From JAKLIX01 sp964605655 (GTDB lineage: Bacteria > Bacteroidota > Bacteroidia > Bacteroidales > CAIXZF01), in the NCBI GenBank assembly GCA_964605655.1, contig CAZSDK010000003.1:1-64000 (forward strand): DNA of 64,000 nucleotides. Direction: 5' to 3'. Positions 61,201 to 64,000 of this stretch are shown piece after piece. The notes beneath the pieces were generated by a model. The model saw only the letters and a list, made by a program, of their open reading frames with translations. It made no database searches and had not been told where the DNA came from. The translations under genes and the position numbers were made by a program. Numbering within the stretch: the first letter of the stretch is position 1; every line of letters starts with the position of its first letter.

Positions 61201-61748
61201 TCAAAATAGTTTCTCATGGAGTTGTACCCTACTGCGTTGTTGTTGAAAACATTGTCGTAAGTCGTGAGTGCAGAAGGAAATTCGGTCTGGTCGCTGAAAC
61301 GGACAAAGACTACTATATTGTTGAAAGTGCCGGTGGTTTCAGAAAGATTCAGGGCATGAGCCGACGAAGGTTTAGGCGGGGTCGCCTTCACGAAGGCCTC
61401 CCTGATCTGCCTTTTTTTGGCTGCTGAAATATCAATGCCGGGTTGAAGCCTGGTTTTGCCGGGAGCGGTCTTTCCCACTTTAAAAGAAGTGGGCACCAGC
61501 GCATCATTCTCCAGCCGGGCATATACATAATATCCTGATTCCTGGTCCTGGACAACGGTGAAGTTCAATCCGTCGTGCAGCCTCTGGTAATATTCGTCTC
61601 CTGTAATAAAGAGTTGCAGCGAGCGTCCGTCAGGTTGGGAGACCGTGACTGGAACGTTGACCAGGTATGCAGCAAAAAGTGGGAACTGAAAAAGGATGAA
61701 AGTAAGGCAGACTATGAAGAAACTCAGTGTCTTTTTCATTTTTGTCAT
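58209..61748 (-). CDS. M6-family metalloprotease with PKD domains and dockerin-like C-terminus
   Basis: Secreted zinc protease of 1179 residues. A signal peptide covers about residues 1-27 (ATG at 61748, or at 61739 three codons on). The propeptide and M6 catalytic domain follow. HEMFHTLGSPD (His324, Glu325, His328) is the extended zinc motif, and MENTANPPQSMGAWMKYKYGEW fits M6. Then come a PKD domain (WNWSFTPGNATF), a MAM/choice-of-anchor-like jelly roll (PYADDFESGEF, LYLDDVNITG), and a second PKD (WLWNFGDGSTSSQPDPTHAYSNPGTY, middle part). Ig-like repeats and an SdrB-like domain follow, then two dockerin-like helices (GVNSTDALLIMKHFVG, GTINAVDALAVQKRFVG). It ends in CNGDVNGSYNP with no T9SS tail. 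It is convergent with the toroid cargo gene. Confidence 0.85.
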   Translation of the reverse strand: MTKMKKTLSFFIVCLTFILFQFPLFAAYLVNVPVTVSQPDGRSLQLFITGDEYYQRLHDGLNFTVVQDQESGYYVYARLENDALVPTSFKVGKTAPGKTRLQPGIDISAAKKRQIREAFVKATPPKPSSAHALNLSETTGTFNNIVVFVRFSDQTEFPSALTTYDNVFNNNAVGYNSMRNYFEEVSYEALTITSTFYPSPSGTVIVSYQDSHPRSYYMPYSTSNPDGYSDSERTAREHTLLANAIEAIDGMVPAGLDIDSNDDGLVDNVCFIIRGGTTAWSTLLWPHRWSLYSENAYINGLQVWDYNFQLEDFLASSGNGVLCHEMFHTLGSPDLYHYSDNGISPVGPWDIMENTANPPQSMGAWMKYKYGEWIASVPAITQSGTYTLNPVSAASNQIYKIASPNSTSEFFILEYREKTGTFENSIPASGLLIYRINPAAGNGNADGPPDEVYLFRPNGTPNANGSPSQACFSIGSGRTSFNDTTNPYGFLANGSPAGIKISNVGTAGSTISFQVHIGLSANFNGETLSACPGQTLVINDLSTGNPTSWNWSFTPGNATFVDGTTASSQHPHVQFASPGTYSVRLIVSNSTDSDTLTRPGFITILPNITPPYADDFESGEFNDGSWTIDNEDQGFTWTMKDNVGGNPPGSKCAYVRFYSYAQQGQRDWLNTPPLDLTTFVDARLTFRVAYRPYSSAYHDSLKVMIYSNCGGSWLATPYNKTGTQLATGQATTSEFTPSSASDWRTDTIDLTPYVGNVVMVKFLAVNDYGNNLYLDDVNITGTQVQPAFTASDTLPCVGATVMFTDQSQGNPTGWLWNFGDGSTSSQPDPTHAYSNPGTYTVSLTLTKGTASVTLTKNNYIHVFSNDSVHVQIEAQEGTASCEGDSVTIQSLVENAGLNPGYQWFVNGLSSGEGQSSLTLVPADGDQVSCIVTSATPCSQGSPAVSNTVTLQVIPYPSVNLGNDTILQNSCALLLDAGLAGSYLWSTGETTPTIIAGTSTIYSVTVTNGGTCQDVDSIAIQTGLCVFSGYVYYDNLAQAPLENIEVQLRQGGTVKYTTTTNADGSFEFLGYEPGTYTLVCLSDQPWGGVNSTDALLIMKHFVGLVSLQGVKLLAADVVTNGTINAVDALAVQKRFVGQLASFTSGDWVFEKPVLLLNGLTTLTVTIKGLCNGDVNGSYNP

Positions 61749-62263
61749 AATGATGATTCTTGAAGATTGGAGTATTTACATCTATTCAACCTGTGAACCG
61801 GGAGTTTGGTTCAGTGTTGCACTTATGAGAACCTGCATCCGGACCAGATGACAGGATGATCTCATAAAGACATATCCAGGTGCCCTCAGATAATTCATGA
61901 CAAAATTCGTCAACATTGTCAATAAATTGGGAAATCCCCGGAATTTTTTTTTAAAGGGTAGACTTTTTGATGCTGAGAAGGTTCTTTAAATAAAACTATG
62001 ATTATCCGTGTATTTCACGGTTAACATATTGTAAATTTTATTATAAGTACTCATATTACTGATGATCCAAGAGATGAAAAACGTGGTTGTTAAGTATTTA
62101 GTGGAAAAAATTAGCAGGAGATACCTCTTTCCTTGGAAAAAAGTGAGTACTTTGTAATCCCAATTTGGGATTGTATATAAGTGATTTAAATCTTTGGCTG
62201 TTCCCCGTCAAAGTTGGTGTTTTGGATTTAGTAAAGGGGGCAGGCAGGTTAAACTATACTCAG
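61749..62263. other. Divergent promoter region between the M6 protease and the beta-helix gene
   Basis: About 515 bp without a gene. The part near the right end has a candidate promoter for the plus-strand gene and a palindrome. The remainder is A+T-rich with no clear repeat; no strong -7 box was found for the protease gene. Confidence 0.55.
62151..62181 (+). promoter_or_regulatory. Candidate promoter with internal palindrome for the beta-helix gene
   Basis: TTTG (62151-62154), 19 nt, and TATATAAG (62174-62181) give the right spacing but a weak -7 box. The spacer holds AATCCCA-ATT-TGGGATT (62156-62172), which could be an operator. Confidence 0.35.
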
Positions 62264-64000
62264 ATGAAGAAATTATTTACGATTGCGTTGCTAACCATCA
62301 TTTATTTTCAGGGATTATCAGCCAAAGAATTCATGATGTCACCACCCCCTCCGGGACCTTATGCCGGTGGCACCTATTCGGTGGGAGGGGTGACGGCCTA
62401 TTTCACCACCCTCAAAGAGGCATTTGACTCACTGAATGCATACGGGATGTCAGGTCCGGTGATTCTCAGCCTGCAATCGACTTACAACAGTTCTTCAGAG
62501 ACCTTCCCCATCACACCGCCCATGGTGGCGACCTCTGTCAATACTATTACGGTGAGGCCAGCGGTAGCGGGTATCTCCATCACTTCATCGGCAGCACAGA
62601 CCTTTAATATTGTTGGTTCCGATTATTTCATTCTCGACGGACGTGTTAATGGGAGTGGCGCTGCCAGCCTGGTGGTGGCCAACACCAACACCTCTTCCCC
62701 TGTCATTCAGTGGCTAGACGGTGCCTGTAACAACACCATCCGGTACTGCGACATCCGGGGGGTAAGCACCTCTTCTCTCAGCGGGCTGCTTCATTTCGGG
62801 ACCTCTTCAGGTTCCACCGGTAACAACAACAACCTGGTTGAAAACTGTAATATCCACGACGGGGCCACCACACCCCGTATCCTGATTTATTCTTACGGGA
62901 CAGCCGGGAAATCGAATACCGGGAACCTCATCAGCAACAACAATCTTTATAATTTCTACAGTACCTCCGGTGATATGTGGGGCATCCTGCTATCCGCCTA
63001 TTCTGCCGACTGGACCATCTCAGGGAACAGCTTTTACCAGACTGCCTCCAGAAATATGGGGAATGGAGCCTATTGTCAGGCTGTTGCCACCAATGGGACC
63101 TCAATAGGGGATATCGACATCCTGAACAATTACATCGGAGGCCAGGCCCCTTTATGCCAGGGATCTGCCATGACGTTTTCCAGTAACGGGGTTCCAAAAT
63201 TTATCAGGATCAATAGTGCCACCACTTCAACAACGGAAATACAAGGGAATATCATCAGCAATGTCAATATTTCTTCCAGTGGAACATGGGTCAGTGGGGT
63301 TATTCATATCTTTTCAGGATCTGTAAATTGTGGTAACACGAATCCCAATTTGATCGGAAGCATGACGGATGCCGGCAGCATCAGTGTTTCCACCACCAAT
63401 CCTTCCACCAGCTGGTCAGCTATTTACACAGAGAACAACGCAACGGTACCGGCTATCAATATCTCTGATAACCAGATCGGTGGGATGACCTTAGGTGGTA
63501 GTGGTTCAGGCAATGGAGTCCTCAGGGGAATCTGGATACAAGGCACCGGTTTTACCGGCATCCTCATCGACGGTAACACTCTGGGTTCCGCCACAGCCGG
63601 GATCAGCAGTTCGCTGCCTTCCAATGTATATGGGATCCAGTCAACAGCCAGCCTTGCAGGACAGATCATCAGCAATAATATCGTCAGGAATCTGTCGACC
63701 ACCAACACGGGAACTCTAAACCAGCTGACCGGTATTTCCATGAATGTGACCATGGAAGGAAGTTTTCAGGCATCAGGGAACCAGGTGTTTAACATGACCT
63801 CTGCCTCTGCAAAGACCTCAGCAGGCGGGATCAGTGACTGTGTGGTAGGAATCCTCCTTAATGCCACGATCTCCTCTCCCCAAATCATTGAGAACAACCA
63901 GATCTATAACCTGGAGTGTTTAAACACCTCGGTTCAGGTCAATGTGAGCGGCATCGTTTACAATGGTCCCGCCAGCGGGAACAACAGGATATCGGGGAAC
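62264..64000 (+). CDS. Secreted parallel beta-helix-like protein, 3' end beyond the window
   Basis: An open frame of 579 codons from the ATG at 62264 to the last base of the window with no stop. The start MKKLFTIALLTIIYFQGLSA is a clear signal peptide. After a proline-rich spacer (MMSPPPPGPYAGGTYSV) the protein is made of short repeating turns rich in Asn, Ser, Thr and Gly (for example NNTIRYCDIRG, NNNLVENCNIHDG, NLISNNNLYNF, TISGNSFYQ, EIQGNIISNVNI). This is the look of a right-handed parallel beta-helix, as in pectate-lyase-like and adhesin proteins. A T9SS tail is expected further on but is not visible. The function is unknown. Confidence 0.85.
   Translation, partial: MKKLFTIALLTIIYFQGLSAKEFMMSPPPPGPYAGGTYSVGGVTAYFTTLKEAFDSLNAYGMSGPVILSLQSTYNSSSETFPITPPMVATSVNTITVRPAVAGISITSSAAQTFNIVGSDYFILDGRVNGSGAASLVVANTNTSSPVIQWLDGACNNTIRYCDIRGVSTSSLSGLLHFGTSSGSTGNNNNLVENCNIHDGATTPRILIYSYGTAGKSNTGNLISNNNLYNFYSTSGDMWGILLSAYSADWTISGNSFYQTASRNMGNGAYCQAVATNGTSIGDIDILNNYIGGQAPLCQGSAMTFSSNGVPKFIRINSATTSTTEIQGNIISNVNISSSGTWVSGVIHIFSGSVNCGNTNPNLIGSMTDAGSISVSTTNPSTSWSAIYTENNATVPAINISDNQIGGMTLGGSGSGNGVLRGIWIQGTGFTGILIDGNTLGSATAGISSSLPSNVYGIQSTASLAGQIISNNIVRNLSTTNTGTLNQLTGISMNVTMEGSFQASGNQVFNMTSASAKTSAGGISDCVVGILLNATISSPQIIENNQIYNLECLNTSVQVNVSGIVYNGPASGNNRISGN

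Overview
The window reads as a chromosomal segment of a Bacteroidota bacterium, most like environmental Bacteroidales/Marinilabiliales; the genus cannot be fixed from sequence alone. The case for Bacteroidota rests on several points. There are type IX secretion (T9SS) parts (a PorT-like protein, a DUF5103 plug protein and cargo proteins with the gliding-motility-type C-terminal domain). Promoters have the TTTG/TTG ... TAnnTTTG form. Shine-Dalgarno signals are weak, and DUF4476 and DUF5103 proteins and the rpsF-rpsR-rplI order are present.

Positions 77-14350 (minus strand) hold eight tightly packed genes for glycan use, read in the order ROK regulator, alpha-galactosidase-like GH36, beta-galactosidase GH2, fucose/hexose-type MFS transporter, sugar nucleotidyltransferase, NahK-like sugar kinase, beta-hexosaminidase GH20 and alpha-L-fucosidase GH29. 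The enzyme set fits fucosylated, galactosylated N-acetylhexosamine glycans of the mucin or milk type. Import is by an MFS permease; no SusC/SusD pair lies in the window. A promoter with an overlapping dyad precedes the ROK gene.

Positions 14501-26525 hold a biotin carboxyl carrier/biotin carboxylase pair, a PhoR/PhoB-like two-component system, an outer-membrane beta-barrel protein and a UbiX-type prenyltransferase. A repeat-rich island around a DUF559 endonuclease-like gene follows (about 19636-21009). After it come ruvB-queG-DUF4476 (minus) and two tandem-domain universal stress proteins on either side of a small SPOR-like exported protein. Positions 26522-41763 are mostly housekeeping: dnaX, an active/inactive M16 peptidase pair, rpsF-rpsR-rplI, a TrmH-type methyltransferase, the T9SS plug protein, an ABC permease, upp, a radC-wecB-deacetylase-FemAB/GNAT run and rpsT. 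A tRNA-Glu(TTC) lies 21 bp upstream of rpsT.

Positions 41941-53527 hold a conserved protein of unknown function, a COG2509-like flavoprotein, porT-ubiE-hldE(kinase), a 1203-residue T9SS cargo with eight 72-residue repeats, a class II aldolase, an acyltransferase, and a rubrerythrin beside a flavin reductase-rubredoxin fusion. The last two are bracketed by a family of 32-bp hairpin repeats.

Positions 53528-64000 are a secreted-protein region. It contains a repeat-filled spacer, a very small protein with a T9SS type A-like tail, a 1239-residue protein with an N-terminal alpha/alpha-toroid-like domain and a type B tail, a 1179-residue M6 metalloprotease with PKD domains and dockerin-like repeats, and the first 579 codons of a beta-helix-like protein that runs off the window. 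No CRISPR array, rRNA, prophage or complete insertion sequence was seen. The least explained parts are the DUF559 island, the hairpin-repeat family at 52165-53694 and the secreted cargo cluster.
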